DNA from: Hyalangium versicolor
GTDB lineage: Bacteria; Myxococcota; Myxococcia; Myxococcales; Myxococcaceae
Length of the DNA stretch: 64,000 bases
Reading direction: 5' to 3'
NCBI RefSeq assembly: GCF_020103695.1
Contig: NZ_JAHXBF010000006.1
Coordinates: 372,001-436,000, forward strand
The translations under genes and the position numbers were made by a program. Positions within the stretch are counted from its first letter, which is position 1, and the number at the start of each line of letters is the position of its first letter. This document shows, in pieces, positions 1 through 7,380 of the stretch. The notes under the pieces were generated by a model. That model had not been told where the DNA came from and searched no databases. It saw only the letters and a list, made by a program, of their open reading frames with translations.

Positions 1-18
1 GAGACACAGCATCGCTGA

Positions 19-498
19 GACCCAGTAGTCTCTAGAGCCTGCACCCCTCTTTCTTTTGGGTGCGCCTCCGCTCCTTCTTTCCATCGTGCGGAGGCTCCGA
101 GAGATACCGAAGCGCAAGACCGGCAGGAGATTGCGGCTTTCAGGGAAGCGGCAGCGCAGTACCTTGAGAACTCAAGGGAAGTACGGCAGACACGTCCAGA
201 AGTCGTTCTGGTATCTGGTGGCGATCCTGTTGTTCCCAGGCCTGAGTGTACGGACTATGGGTGTCCAACCGTAGTGGTATGCGAAAACGCCAAGGCTGTT
301 TGCTATGCCACCCACTGTGGCAAAGGGAGTTGCAACCTCTGCCCGTCTCCCATGCCGGAAGCATTCAAGCACCTCGTCTTCAAGCAGTGGTGCGAGTTCG
401 AATGCGTGCGCGGACCGATCCGGATGGGGACGGTGATTGGCTTTGTCCCAAGCATTGGAAAGGGCTTCATAGGCTCATTGGGATGCCCACGAGAGTAG
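19..498 (+). pseudogene. Cys-rich lipoprotein-like protein, 5' end missing or frameshifted
   Basis: An open frame runs from just after a TGA at 16 to the TAG at 498. Its translation looks like real protein: a low-complexity Ala/Glu-rich helical stretch, then a domain with about ten cysteines (CTDYGC, CENAKAVC, CGKGSCNLC, WCEFEC) and a Gly/Ile-rich tail. No ATG, GTG or TTG lies in frame before the GTG at 274, which falls inside the cysteine domain. All three forward frames have stops between 16 and 35. The first readable residues (LSFGCASAPS) look like the end of a lipobox, and a hydrophobic stretch (PLFLLGAPP) sits in the next frame over the same bases. I infer a lipoprotein gene whose signal peptide was lost by frameshift or truncation. 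The small gene right after it suggests a toxin/immunity-type pair. Function unknown. Confidence 0.45.
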
Positions 499-531
499 GA
501 CTCGAGTTGCTGCCAGGGAGAAGCTTGCTCC

Positions 532-876
532 ATGCCTTCACCACCCGAGAATGATGCCATCCGCATTGGGAATGCGCTCAGTACTCTGGGCCATCTGGCT
601 GCCAGCCATCCCCTAGAGGAGATTCGGCGTTCTAGCGGCGACGCGAAGCTCAGGGAGATCATCCAGGAAGCCGCTGTTCTGCTGCTGGATATGGTGGTGC
701 ACGAGGAAATGCACAACCCGAAGGTGGTTCCTCTCGCTGTTGAGGCCAAAGCTGCGCTCTCGCAGGTACGAGACCTGGTGCAATCTGTCGATTGGGATGA
801 CGTGGAGCGTGTACAGCGGCTCAAGGCGTATGCGTGCCAAGCCCTTGAGGCCCTGGGATTCGGGGTGTCTGAATGA
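532..876 (+). CDS. Small helical protein of unknown function; candidate partner or immunity protein
   Basis: 114 residues, acidic, mostly helical, no signal peptide or membrane segment, so probably cytoplasmic. The ATG at 532 has a purine-rich GGGAGAAG about 9 bases upstream. It starts 33 bases after the Cys-rich remnant stops, so the two probably were one transcript. I recognise no family. The arrangement (secreted or lipoprotein Cys-rich gene, then a short soluble protein gene) is what toxin/immunity pairs look like in myxobacteria, but there is no direct evidence of activity. It could equally be an unrelated orphan. Confidence 0.6.
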   Translation: MPSPPENDAIRIGNALSTLGHLAASHPLEEIRRSSGDAKLREIIQEAAVLLLDMVVHEEMHNPKVVPLAVEAKAALSQVRDLVQSVDWDDVERVQRLKAYACQALEALGFGVSE

Positions 877-994
877 GTCCGCCGCCGCGTTCCTGAGTTC
901 GGTAGGGGTGGAGCCGCGGTGAAAGCGTGAAAGTTCGGCGCAGACAACTCATCGCGTTTGATAGGCTGGGGACAACCTATGAGGTCCCTTCGCC

Positions 995-1906
995 TTGTTC
1001 CCACTCCCACCCCGTCTCCCGCTTTTCGCGCTCGCCGCCGTACTGGTGAGCCTTGCTGGTACGGCACTGGCTGCGCCCGCTGCCCGCTCCGTCGTGCTCA
1101 CGGGTAAGGCTGGTGAGTCTCCCTTCATCGCTCTGGCGCTGGGGACTTTCACACTGCTCGTTCTGGACGCGCCCATCGTGCGCGAATCCGTCCAGGTGGA
1201 GGGCCGGGCCCGTTTCTCCCGAGTGGATCCGGCAGATCAGGGCATCACGCTTGCGCTGGCAGAGCCGCTCGGGCCCACGGAGCGGTTGGCGCTCCGCTTC
1301 TCCTATCGCGAGGGGTTCCCAACGAGCGTCGTGTTCCTGCTCACTGGGGCGCAGGGTGAGGCGGATACCGTGGTCAACGTGAGCCGCCCGAAGCAGACCC
1401 TTGAGGTGTGCCGCGAGGCGCTGTCCGCCACGCGCGAGCGCTGGGAAGCCCAGAGCAGGGAACTGGAGGACCTGCAAGCCCGACCCCCGGTGGCAAGCCC
1501 GGCCGCCATGGCGCTCGCGGGGTTCCTCGATGCGAAGGGGGTGCAGGCCACGGAACTTGAGCGAGCGTGCCTCCGGGAGGCAACAGGTGAACTTCGCCCC
1601 GTGCACTGCAACTCCTTCCGGGCTTCAACGTGGGCTGTCGTGGTCCTCGTGGTGAGAAACACTGGAGCAGCGCCGTGGACTCCTGAGTGGGCAGAGGTCT
1701 CCCGAGGTGCAGGTGGGGCGCCACGCCGTGCCCGTACAGTGCTGCCAGCTCACGTCACCATCTCCCCGGGTGGCACGGCCACCTTGGCTGTCGAGGTGGC
1801 GATGCCCCTGGGGATTCAGCAACCAGGGCGGCAGGAGTTGTACTCACTGCGGGTGTGTGACGTTGCCGGCAGCCGCTGTGTCGTCGTTTCGAACGTAACG
1901 CTGTAA
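995..1906 (+). CDS. DUF2381 family (myxobacterial paralogous family) secreted protein
   Basis: 303 residues. An N-terminal signal peptide of about 26 residues ends in a typical Ala-rich site (GTALAAP), so the protein is exported. The rest matches my memory of the DUF2381/TIGR02268 family, a myxobacteria-restricted set of many paralogues: a beta-rich first half, a central helical Glu/Arg-rich segment (about 135-165), and a C-terminal beta domain ending NVTL. The only usable start in frame is TTG at 995, since a TGA lies at 980; GAGG at 981-984 is a plausible ribosome binding site. The kinase gene follows after only 19 bases. DUF2381 genes are repeatedly found next to Ser/Thr kinases, so the pair may work as extracytoplasmic partner and kinase. 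Molecular function is unknown. Confidence 0.8.
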   Translation: MFPLPPRLPLFALAAVLVSLAGTALAAPAARSVVLTGKAGESPFIALALGTFTLLVLDAPIVRESVQVEGRARFSRVDPADQGITLALAEPLGPTERLALRFSYREGFPTSVVFLLTGAQGEADTVVNVSRPKQTLEVCREALSATRERWEAQSRELEDLQARPPVASPAAMALAGFLDAKGVQATELERACLREATGELRPVHCNSFRASTWAVVVLVVRNTGAAPWTPEWAEVSRGAGGAPRRARTVLPAHVTISPGGTATLAVEVAMPLGIQQPGRQELYSLRVCDVAGSRCVVVSNVTL

Positions 1907-1925
1907 CGACAGCGAGGTGCGCAGC

Positions 1926-3686
1926 ATGGTGGCCCAAGTGGACCCAAGGGAACTCGAGCCCGGCCAGTGGGTGGACGGCTGGCTCATCGTGCGGAAGATC
2001 GGCAGCGGTACCTACTCCGCTGTCTACGAGGTAGAGAAGGATGGGAAGCGCTTCGCACTCAAGGTGGCCTGCCAACGCGATCAGAACAGCGATCCTCTAC
2101 AGACGGAAGCGCGCGCGAAGCGTGAGGTGGTCTGTCTCCAGCACCTCAACCATCGCTATATCATCCGGATGTGGGCCCATGGCTGGTGGCCAGGACCCTG
2201 CTCGGGCTTCATCTATATCGTCCTGGACTTCGTGGACGGCTATACATTGGGCAAGTGGGTGGAGCGAACCCATCCGACACTCCACGAAGCGGTCGTCCTG
2301 TTTCGCAAGCTGTTTGACGCGCTGGCGTACATGCACGAGCGGGGCGTATCCCACCGTGACCTGAGCCTGCGAAACATCATGGTCACCCACAAGGGTGAGC
2401 CCGTCATCATCGACTTTGGCGCGGCGGATTACGCGGCCGCCGAGGAGGTGACGGATGCGCCCTTGCCCCCCGGGACACCACGAAACCGCAGCCCGGAGGC
2501 CATGCGCTTCTGGAACGAGAACCGGCTCAACCCGAAGGCGCGTTATTCCTTCAAGGCGACCGATGACATCTTCGCGCTGGGAGCCGACCTCTACGACGTG
2601 TTGACAGATCCCGCGCCCGAGCGCAGCAGCGAGCGCCACCCGCTGGGGGGCATGATGCCTCCTCCTTCCCCATTCAGGCTCTCCCAGGGGCGGGTCCCAG
2701 AGGAGCTGAGTGCCTACTGTCTGATGCTCATTGCTCGCGAGCCAGAGGGGCGGCCCGCGACGGCCAAGGACGCGGGCCGCCCGCTGGAGGGCTTTGAGCG
2801 GTATGAGGGACCGCCGTGGCGCGGTGCACCCTTTCACCCGGTTGCAGCGCAGTTGCCGCCAGAGCCCGCTGCGCAGTTGCCTGGGCCGGTCCATGCGGGG
2901 CTTTCCCAGGGAGTGGCGGATGCACCGCCTGTAAGGGAGGCGGTTGTGGTGAAGGGGTTGCGCTCAGGGATGCGCCGCCGGGTATTCGCCGGAGTGTTGG
3001 CGTTGACATCCCTGGTGGTCCACCCGGCCGAAAAGCCGACAAGCCTCTCCGCTCGGTTACCCTTGGCTCTTCCTACCCAGGAGGAGGCGAGCCCTTCCAT
3101 GCGACAGCCCGAGAATTCCCCCACCCCCACCAACAGCGGCTCGAGCCCGTCCATGGCACAGAGGTCGAGTGACTGGCGCGTGCTCTCGAAGGCTGAAGCA
3201 TGCGCGCTCCTCGCGTTCACCTTGGCGTGGATTGAAGCAGGCTGTGCCGGTGTGCAGGCGAGGCCCGATCCAGAGGCATGTCCCAAGGGGACCCGGGAGA
3301 CGATGTGGGAAGAACTGGGTTGGGACGTGGGAGATCAGCCCCTCATGGTTGTTGACGTCACAAAAGGAGGTATCCCCAGAGAGAGAAGGGTGAAGGTAGA
3401 GGAACTCGATACAGTGTTCCAGGACGGCCCTGTGACAGGTGCTCTGTCCCGAGCGCTCGGGAAGGCTCCAGAGGGAATCCTGTTGGATGGCCACCTCTGG
3501 ACAACGGGAGACCGCATCTACGGTCGCTATCGACAGGCCCGTTTCCCGGATGGGCACGCCGTACCGATCTGCATCGAACTGGCTGACCAGCGCATCGTGG
3601 GCATCCCCAAGGAAGCGGGCTCGAAGCCTGGTGCCGTTCGAGGCCAGAAGGAGGTCCAAGCCGAAGTCGTCGATCGATGGCGGTAG
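1926..3686 (+). CDS. Hanks-type Ser/Thr protein kinase with C-terminal non-kinase domain
   Basis: 586 residues from the ATG at 1926; AGCGAGG lies 8 bases upstream, better than for the GTG at 1917. The kinase domain spans about 20-290: Gly loop GSGTYSAVY (26-34), ALK lysine at 46, HRDLSLRN at 143-150 and DFG at 163-165. All key residues are present, so it should be active. A Pro-rich linker follows, then a weak hydrophobic segment near 352-366 and a C-terminal domain of about 160 residues with several Trp and Cys, which I do not recognise. If the hydrophobic segment spans the membrane, that domain is outside and could contact the DUF2381 protein encoded just upstream. Its 3' end overlaps any long version of the next gene, suggesting one transcript. 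Confidence 0.88.
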   Translation: MVAQVDPRELEPGQWVDGWLIVRKIGSGTYSAVYEVEKDGKRFALKVACQRDQNSDPLQTEARAKREVVCLQHLNHRYIIRMWAHGWWPGPCSGFIYIVLDFVDGYTLGKWVERTHPTLHEAVVLFRKLFDALAYMHERGVSHRDLSLRNIMVTHKGEPVIIDFGAADYAAAEEVTDAPLPPGTPRNRSPEAMRFWNENRLNPKARYSFKATDDIFALGADLYDVLTDPAPERSSERHPLGGMMPPPSPFRLSQGRVPEELSAYCLMLIAREPEGRPATAKDAGRPLEGFERYEGPPWRGAPFHPVAAQLPPEPAAQLPGPVHAGLSQGVADAPPVREAVVVKGLRSGMRRRVFAGVLALTSLVVHPAEKPTSLSARLPLALPTQEEASPSMRQPENSPTPTNSGSSPSMAQRSSDWRVLSKAEACALLAFTLAWIEAGCAGVQARPDPEACPKGTRETMWEELGWDVGDQPLMVVDVTKGGIPRERRVKVEELDTVFQDGPVTGALSRALGKAPEGILLDGHLWTTGDRIYGRYRQARFPDGHAVPICIELADQRIVGIPKEAGSKPGAVRGQKEVQAEVVDRWR

Positions 3687-3805
3687 CCGCGCCCAGGCCT
3701 GCCGCGCGTCCAACCCCAGACGTCTTTCACCTCTTTGGGCACATGTCAGGTAGTATGCCGCTCCATGGCGCGGCGCCCTCGGGCGCTGCGAGGAGCCGAG
3801 TCCGC

Positions 3806-4951
3806 ATGGCCACTGCCCGAAGTCGCTGGAGCTTCCCAGGCGTCATTCTCTTCTCCCACGGCGAGCTCTCGTACGAGGTGGATCTCTCGCATCGCGTTGT
3901 CGAGGCGTGGGCCCAACCGCAGCTGGGCGAGAAGACCGTTCTCGCGTGGGAGTGCAAGAACGCGAGGCGCCTGCGTCAGGTCCTCGTCCGCAGCTTGCCC
4001 TCAACGGGGGATGATCCAGAGGCGCTCGCGCGCATGCGTGCGCGGTTGCGTGAAGAGGCGCGTCTGGCCACGTACCTGCACCACCCCCGGATCGCCCGGA
4101 TTTTCGGTCTCCACGAGGTTCAGGGCGTTCTCCATGTCGTGTCCGAGATGGTCGAGGGCATCTCGCTCAACACGCTGATCACCTACTCGCTCATGCGCGA
4201 AGCGCCCATGTCCCCCGCGTTCTGCATGTACCTGGGCGCCGAGATTGCCAGCGCGCTGCACCACGCGCACACCTGCACGGATGAGCGGGGTACCCCGCTG
4301 GGCATCGTGCACCGCGACGTGAACCCTGGCCGCATCTCCTTGGGGCCGGAGGGCGAGGTAGGGCTGACAGACTTCGCGCGCGCGCGGTCCCTGCTCCCGG
4401 GGCGCGTGGCGACGACGTTCCCGCGTCCTCGAGGAGATGTCTTCTACTCCTCACCCGAGGCACTGCTCGGCGAGGAGCTGGATCCGCGCTCGGATCTGTT
4501 CTCGCTGGGGCTGGTGCTGTTGGAACTGGCGACCTGGCGCCATCTCTACAACACGGCGAATGCACGGCCCTCGGATCTGGAGAAGGCGCTCACGCCCGGG
4601 GTGAAGGCGCAGGTTCTGGGCGCCACCCTCACGGCGATGGAGGCGAAACTGCCGGGACATGCGGAGGACTGCATCCTGCGCGCCGCCACGTTCGCCCCGC
4701 AGGACGTGGAGGAGCTCACCGAGCCGCTGCTGGCTCCGTTGCGCTTCATCCTCCGCGGATTGATTCAGCGGAACCCCAACGATCGCTGCCCGTCGGCGGC
4801 GCAGCTGGAGGTGGAGCTTCGGGCAGGTCTCGCGTCGCTCGGAGTCCCCTATGGCCCTACTGAAGCGCTGGAAGAGATACGCATGACGTTGGAGGGGGCT
4901 CGCGGGAAGCGAGGTGTCATGGAGCCCACGAGTGAGGGGCGGCCGGGCTGA
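3806..4951 (+). CDS. Ser/Thr kinase homologue lacking key residues (probable pseudokinase)
   Basis: 381 residues from the ATG at 3806, which has AGGAG about 11 bases upstream. In-frame ATGs at 3743 and 3755 would add a low-complexity Ala/Arg tail. The fold is clearly kinase: an alphaC-like REEARL, HRD at 169-171, an APE-like SSPEA and a C-lobe typical of myxobacterial kinases. However, there is no GxGxxG loop, the VAIK lysine position reads VLVR (Arg62), the catalytic-loop Asn is Arg176 (HRDVNPGR) and DFG is DFA (189-191). It probably does not transfer phosphate in the usual way and may be a regulatory partner of the active kinase encoded just upstream. Its 3' end converges on the minus-strand cassette that follows. 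Confidence 0.85.
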   Translation: MATARSRWSFPGVILFSHGELSYEVDLSHRVVEAWAQPQLGEKTVLAWECKNARRLRQVLVRSLPSTGDDPEALARMRARLREEARLATYLHHPRIARIFGLHEVQGVLHVVSEMVEGISLNTLITYSLMREAPMSPAFCMYLGAEIASALHHAHTCTDERGTPLGIVHRDVNPGRISLGPEGEVGLTDFARARSLLPGRVATTFPRPRGDVFYSSPEALLGEELDPRSDLFSLGLVLLELATWRHLYNTANARPSDLEKALTPGVKAQVLGATLTAMEAKLPGHAEDCILRAATFAPQDVEELTEPLLAPLRFILRGLIQRNPNDRCPSAAQLEVELRAGLASLGVPYGPTEALEEIRMTLEGARGKRGVMEPTSEGRPG

Positions 4952-4958
4952 GGGCGCT

Positions 4959-5876
4959 CTAGATCCCCATCGTCCAATCCCAGTAGAGCGGCTGACACGA
5001 GAAGGGACCCTGCTCCCAACTGCGGCTGCAATGATAGCCCTCACCGCACGCCTCAGCAGTGCTGCGAGGATCGCAGGCTGGTAGGCAATGCCAGCCATCG
5101 CAGACCTTTCCAGCGCCGCAGGGGGGCTTGCCTTCACCGCAGGGTTCGACACACTCCATCCACACTTTGCCGGGATACGCCGGCTCTCTGGCGACATGGC
5201 ACTCAAGGCCATCAGGGCAGGGGGTCTGCTGGCACTGGGGGCCATAGACCTGAGCGCACATCGAAGCGCCCTCCTCGAACGGGATGCACTGCTGGCCCGC
5301 GGGGCATTCGCGTGTCGCGCACGTGGGCAGACACAGGGGTTGGGGAACGGTATCCGCGCAGAAGAAGCCTTCGGAGCAGTCTGCGTTGTCGCCCAGACGG
5401 CACGGTCGGGAGCACCAGGAGTGTTCGCGGCCGCCACACAGCCATGTGGCTTCGCAGGCGTTCCTCTTGTCGTCCGGAAGCTCGACGCAACCTTCCCCTT
5501 CCTTGCGTGGGCCCACGGGGATGCACCGGCGAACCTGCGGTCCTTCTCCCCAGGTGGCAAGACGCCGACAGACGTCGCCTTCCAGGCACTGCTCATCCGT
5601 CAGACACTCGCTGTCGGTACAGGTTGACCGTGGGTAGCGGGGGTCGAACAAGCAGCCGAGCGGCGGTTCACACTCTTTGCCCGGCCCGCAGCGCCGCCCA
5701 TATGTCTCCAGACGCATGCGTTGATTGGCGGTGAGGATGGGACTGATACGCATGCCGGAGGGCCCATCCGCTAGCACCTCTGGCCTCAGCAGCGTCCATA
5801 GCAGCACCAGCAGTGGTACTGGCAACAGAACTCCTGCGAAGACGGCCGCGCTCCTGTGCCAGCTCGCTGCCCGCAA
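4959..5876 (-). CDS. Cys-rich membrane-anchored protein, cassette copy 1
   Basis: 305 residues. An N-terminal hydrophobic segment (about 11-30, VLLPVPLLVLLWTLL core) anchors or exports it. The rest carries about 30 cysteines in short repeated loops (CxxDxxCxxGxxC, CxEGxxC, CPAGQQC) like EGF-like or Dickkopf-type disulphide modules, so it should sit outside the cytoplasm. The start is TTG at 5876, directly after the stop of the upstream lipoprotein gene (TGATTG), implying translational coupling. It aligns along its whole length with the protein encoded at 6220-7101, including spacing of the cysteines and the segment after the anchor (RISPxL). Function unknown; extracellular binding or adhesion are possible. 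Confidence 0.82.
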   Translation of the reverse strand: MRAASWHRSAAVFAGVLLPVPLLVLLWTLLRPEVLADGPSGMRISPILTANQRMRLETYGRRCGPGKECEPPLGCLFDPRYPRSTCTDSECLTDEQCLEGDVCRRLATWGEGPQVRRCIPVGPRKEGEGCVELPDDKRNACEATWLCGGREHSWCSRPCRLGDNADCSEGFFCADTVPQPLCLPTCATRECPAGQQCIPFEEGASMCAQVYGPQCQQTPCPDGLECHVAREPAYPGKVWMECVEPCGEGKPPCGAGKVCDGWHCLPACDPRSTAEACGEGYHCSRSWEQGPFSCQPLYWDWTMGI

Positions 5877-6095
5877 TCACGGTCCTCCGCATTCGAGACA
5901 CGCAGTCGAGTTCTCCTGGCCAGGCCCGCAGACCTCCTTGCGCCGTTCCACCGTACATTTCTTGATGCCGATGACCTGGTTCTGCGCGTCCTTATGCACG
6001 GCCCTGTCGATGCGGCCACCCTTGCCAAAGTCGGAAGGACAGCCGAACAACGCGAGCGTAGAAAGGACCATGATCGTTGCTTGTCGCCGCCGCAT
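5877..6095 (-). CDS. Small lipoprotein, cassette copy 1
   Basis: 72 residues from the ATG at 6095, with GGGAGGA placed 6-8 bases upstream. The signal peptide ends in a lipobox (LFGC, lipidated Cys19). The mature part is short and polar, has four more cysteines, and shares the motif GGRIDRAVHKD with the second copy at 7098-7307. It lies immediately upstream of the Cys-rich gene and is probably cotranscribed with it; the pairing is kept in both copies, so the two products likely act together at the envelope. No family recognised. Confidence 0.8.
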   Translation of the reverse strand: MRRRQATIMVLSTLALFGCPSDFGKGGRIDRAVHKDAQNQVIGIKKCTVERRKEVCGPGQENSTACLECGGP

Positions 6096-6219
6096 CGGTT
6101 CCTCCCGTGACGGGCTCGCGACGCTACCAGCGCGGCTCCCACACCGTCCACGCCGCGGCAGATAGGCGCCACCCAACCGGATGAGGATGGTACCCCAGTG
6201 GGGGCGTATGACTGGGAAG

Positions 6220-7101
6220 CTACCAATCCGGACGGCACGCAAAGGGCGAATCCGGCCTGGGCTGCCGACATTGAAACCCCTCGGCACAGGTGGCAGGGCC
6301 CTGTGGGTCACACGCCGGTAGGCATTCATATGCGTCACAGACCAGGCCAGCCGGGCAACGAGGGCGGTCATCGCCGCACTCCGGGACACATCGCAGCCAT
6401 ACCTTTCGAGGCTTCGATGGGTGGATGCGCGGGGTGCAGAATTCACCCTCCCCACAAGGAGACTGCTGGCAATTGGTGCCATACACCTGTGCGCAGAGAG
6501 AGGAGCCCTCGCGGAACTGGATACATTGCTTCCCTGCGGGACATCCTTGTTTCTCGCAGGTGGGCAGACATGCGGGCTCGGGCGTGGTGTCCGCGCAGAA
6601 GAAGCCCTCGGGGCACTGCGCAGGCATTCCCGGGTGGCATGGGTGGGCGCACCAATAGTCCTTCCCAGCGCACAGCAGTCCCGCTGCGCAGGCGTTCTTC
6701 GGATCGGAAGGAACAGGGAGACAGTTCTCGCCCTCCTGGCGCACGCCTACAGGGCCGCAGATACGCACGAGCGGTCCGTTCTTTTCCGTGGCGAATCTGC
6801 GGCAGACCTGGCCCTCGGAACACTGCGCATCCGTGGTGCATTGGCTGTCCGTACAGTACGCGTGCCGATAGCGCGACTCGTAGAAGCAGCCCAGCGGTTG
6901 TTCGCAGTCGGCACTCGACTCGCAGTTCCGCCCGTAGGTCATCAAGCGCGCGCGTTGCTCGATGTCGAGCATGGGGCTGATGCGCTCCTCTGCTGGTGGC
7001 ACGGGCTTGAGTTCAGGTTGAAGGAAGGCTCGTAGCAGCAGGATGAGCGGCAGCGACATAAACGCGCCCGCGCAGACGCTGAGGAATGTGCGCCAGTTCA
7101 T
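6220..7101 (-). CDS. Cys-rich membrane-anchored protein, cassette copy 2
   Basis: 293 residues from the ATG at 7101, which overlaps the stop of the upstream lipoprotein gene (ATGA). An upstream in-frame ATG at 7116 would add five residues. After a hydrophobic anchor (about 6-25), about 30 cysteines occur in the same order as in the protein at 4959-5876, with shared segments such as MTYGRNC/LETYGRRC, CSEGQVCRRFAT/CLEGDVCRRLAT and EGFFCADT. The two are clearly paralogues from a duplication of the whole cassette. Likely exported and disulphide-bonded. Function unknown. Confidence 0.83.
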   Translation of the reverse strand: MNWRTFLSVCAGAFMSLPLILLLRAFLQPELKPVPPAEERISPMLDIEQRARLMTYGRNCESSADCEQPLGCFYESRYRHAYCTDSQCTTDAQCSEGQVCRRFATEKNGPLVRICGPVGVRQEGENCLPVPSDPKNACAAGLLCAGKDYWCAHPCHPGMPAQCPEGFFCADTTPEPACLPTCEKQGCPAGKQCIQFREGSSLCAQVYGTNCQQSPCGEGEFCTPRIHPSKPRKVWLRCVPECGDDRPRCPAGLVCDAYECLPACDPQGPATCAEGFQCRQPRPDSPFACRPDW

Positions 7102-7307
7102 CCGCACTCGAGGCATTTCTGGTCATCCCGTTGAGGGCCTTCACACACCTCTTTTTTGTATGCGTCCGAGCAGCTCTTGATGCCGAGCTGCTCCTGGCCA
7201 TCTTTGTGCACGGCCCTGTCGATGCGGCCGCCCCTGCCGAACTCAGAGGGGCAGCCGGTCAGCGCGAGTGTTGAAAGGACCAGGAGCACGATTGGGAGTT
7301 GCTGCAT
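7098..7307 (-). CDS. Small lipoprotein, cassette copy 2
   Basis: 69 residues from the ATG at 7307. Signal peptide with lipobox LTGC, lipidated Cys19 in the same position as in copy 1. The mature part shares GGRIDRAVHKD and the CLECG end with copy 1. It overlaps the next gene by four bases (ATGA), so the two are translationally coupled. A GGGATGG stretch 4-10 bases before the ATG could be the ribosome binding site. Outer-membrane or inner-membrane lipoprotein of unknown function. Confidence 0.8.
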   Translation of the reverse strand: MQQLPIVLLVLSTLALTGCPSEFGRGGRIDRAVHKDGQEQLGIKSCSDAYKKEVCEGPQRDDQKCLECG

Positions 7308-7380
7308 GAGTCCATCCCGGGAAGAATCCTCGACGCTAGCAGCGCGGCTCCCACAGCGTCCACGGCGGGAGCCGGGCCTT

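Noticed and set aside
303..1067. 254-codon minus-strand frame over the first small genes
   Set aside because: Ser/Arg/Thr-rich composition without a recognisable domain; it is opposite a plus-strand gene of natural composition.
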